From positions 102,926 through 166,925 of the forward strand of contig JAERTE010000103.1 in NCBI GenBank assembly GCA_016845145.1: a DNA stretch of 64,000 bases, written 5' to 3'. The notes below the pieces were generated by a model, which made no database searches, was not told the origin of the DNA, and saw only the letters and a list, made by a program, of their open reading frames with translations. Every line of letters begins with the position of its first letter. Positions within the stretch are counted from its first letter, which is position 1. Of this stretch, positions 63,831 to 64,000 are shown in pieces. Position numbers and translations under genes: made by a program. This stretch comes from Rhodospirillaceae bacterium (GTDB lineage Bacteria; Pseudomonadota; Alphaproteobacteria; Rhodospirillales; Casp-alpha2).

Positions 63831-63853
63831 GCCGGCTCCCCAATGGAGCCGGC
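63831..63853. other. Hairpin in the tuf-rpsJ gap
   Basis: GCCGGCTCC (63831-63839) pairs perfectly with GGAGCCGGC (63845-63853) around CCAAT. On the minus strand no U-tract follows, so it is more likely an mRNA-stabilising or processing structure than a full terminator. Confidence 0.5.
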
Positions 63854-63863
63854 GGTTATCTTA

Positions 63864-64000
63864 TTACTCGATGATCGATGCGACGACGCCGGCACCGACG
63901 GTGCGGCCGCCTTCGCGGATCGCGAAGCGGAGACCTTCGTCCATGGCAATCGGCGCGATCAGGTTCACCTGCATGGCGATGTTGTCGCCAGGCATCACCA
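63864..64000 (-). CDS. tuf: Elongation factor Tu (3' end only)
   Basis: The last 44 or so codons of EF-Tu, cut by the window edge: [20 protein letters not shown], then [19 protein letters not shown] and SIIE before the stop at 63864. This is domain III of EF-Tu. The gene continues outside the window, and rpsJ follows it 56 bases downstream. Confidence 0.97.
   Translation of the reverse strand, partial: VMPGDNIAMQVNLIAPIAMDEGLRFAIREGGRTVGAGVVASIIE

Noticed and set aside
1..64000. CRISPR array, insertion sequence or prophage
   Set aside because: No regularly spaced repeats, transposase, integrase or phage structural genes were found on reading either strand.

Overview
The window looks like chromosomal DNA from an alphaproteobacterium, most likely Rhodospirillales-like. 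The signs are moderately high GC, a DUF1489 protein, an ATP12-type F1 assembly chaperone, PAS_5 and HD-GYP signalling proteins, and a long S10-spc-alpha ribosomal cluster without rpmJ. No rRNA, phage, insertion sequence or CRISPR array was seen. The only tRNA is a tRNA-Leu(GAG).

Layout. (1) 1-12466, minus strand: an Hpt protein, then a tightly packed leucine/isovalerate (liu) operon. It encodes a thioesterase, isovaleryl-CoA dehydrogenase, a small membrane protein, a cupin, a thiolase, a RidA protein, an SDR, a DsbA-fold isomerase, a rhodanese, both methylcrotonyl-CoA carboxylase subunits, methylglutaconyl-CoA hydratase, HMG-CoA lyase and DUF1489. Its promoter (about 12495-12523) carries a perfect 16-bp palindrome in the -35/-10 spacer. 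(2) 12589-17285: a CMD-like protein, an exported unknown protein overlapping a TlpA-like thioredoxin, an HD-GYP protein and an FAD monooxygenase. (3) 17302-23537: a CHASE-PAS hybrid kinase, a PAS_5 protein, aspartate dehydrogenase, a MerR regulator that I call LiuR, and MgtE. The liuR upstream region carries a box matching the liu operator at 16 of 22 positions, so a small LiuR regulon is visible inside the window. (4) 23561-26770: tRNA-Leu, lipB, propionyl-CoA carboxylase alpha and an acylphosphatase gene broken by one extra base. (5) 26771-28601: a lower-GC interval with a Phd/VapC toxin-antitoxin pair and small membrane proteins. (6) 28761-33634: a six-gene acyl-CoA operon (acyl-CoA dehydrogenase, DECR2-like SDR, crotonase, DUF35 protein, thiolase-like protein without the usual nucleophile, MaoC hydratase). 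This is the best candidate for an undescribed catabolic module. (7) 34030-49532: PPK2, a triple-PAS kinase, a TfdA-like dioxygenase, propionyl-CoA carboxylase beta, ATP12, AsmA, a HAD phosphatase, a two-component pair, a pseudouridine synthase, CrcB, RarA and a DegP/DegQ protease. (8) 49578-64000: the ribosomal cluster rplQ to rpsJ with rpoA, secY and adk, then the 3' end of tuf, with a strong internal promoter before rpsM.

How the genes work together. Leucine carbon passes from isovaleryl-CoA through methylcrotonyl-, methylglutaconyl- and HMG-CoA to acetyl-CoA and acetoacetate. Propionyl-CoA is handled by the separately encoded PccA and PccB. The six-gene operon could carry out one beta-oxidation-like or retro-aldol cycle on an unknown acyl-CoA. 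All functional calls rest on reading motifs by eye; no database search was run.
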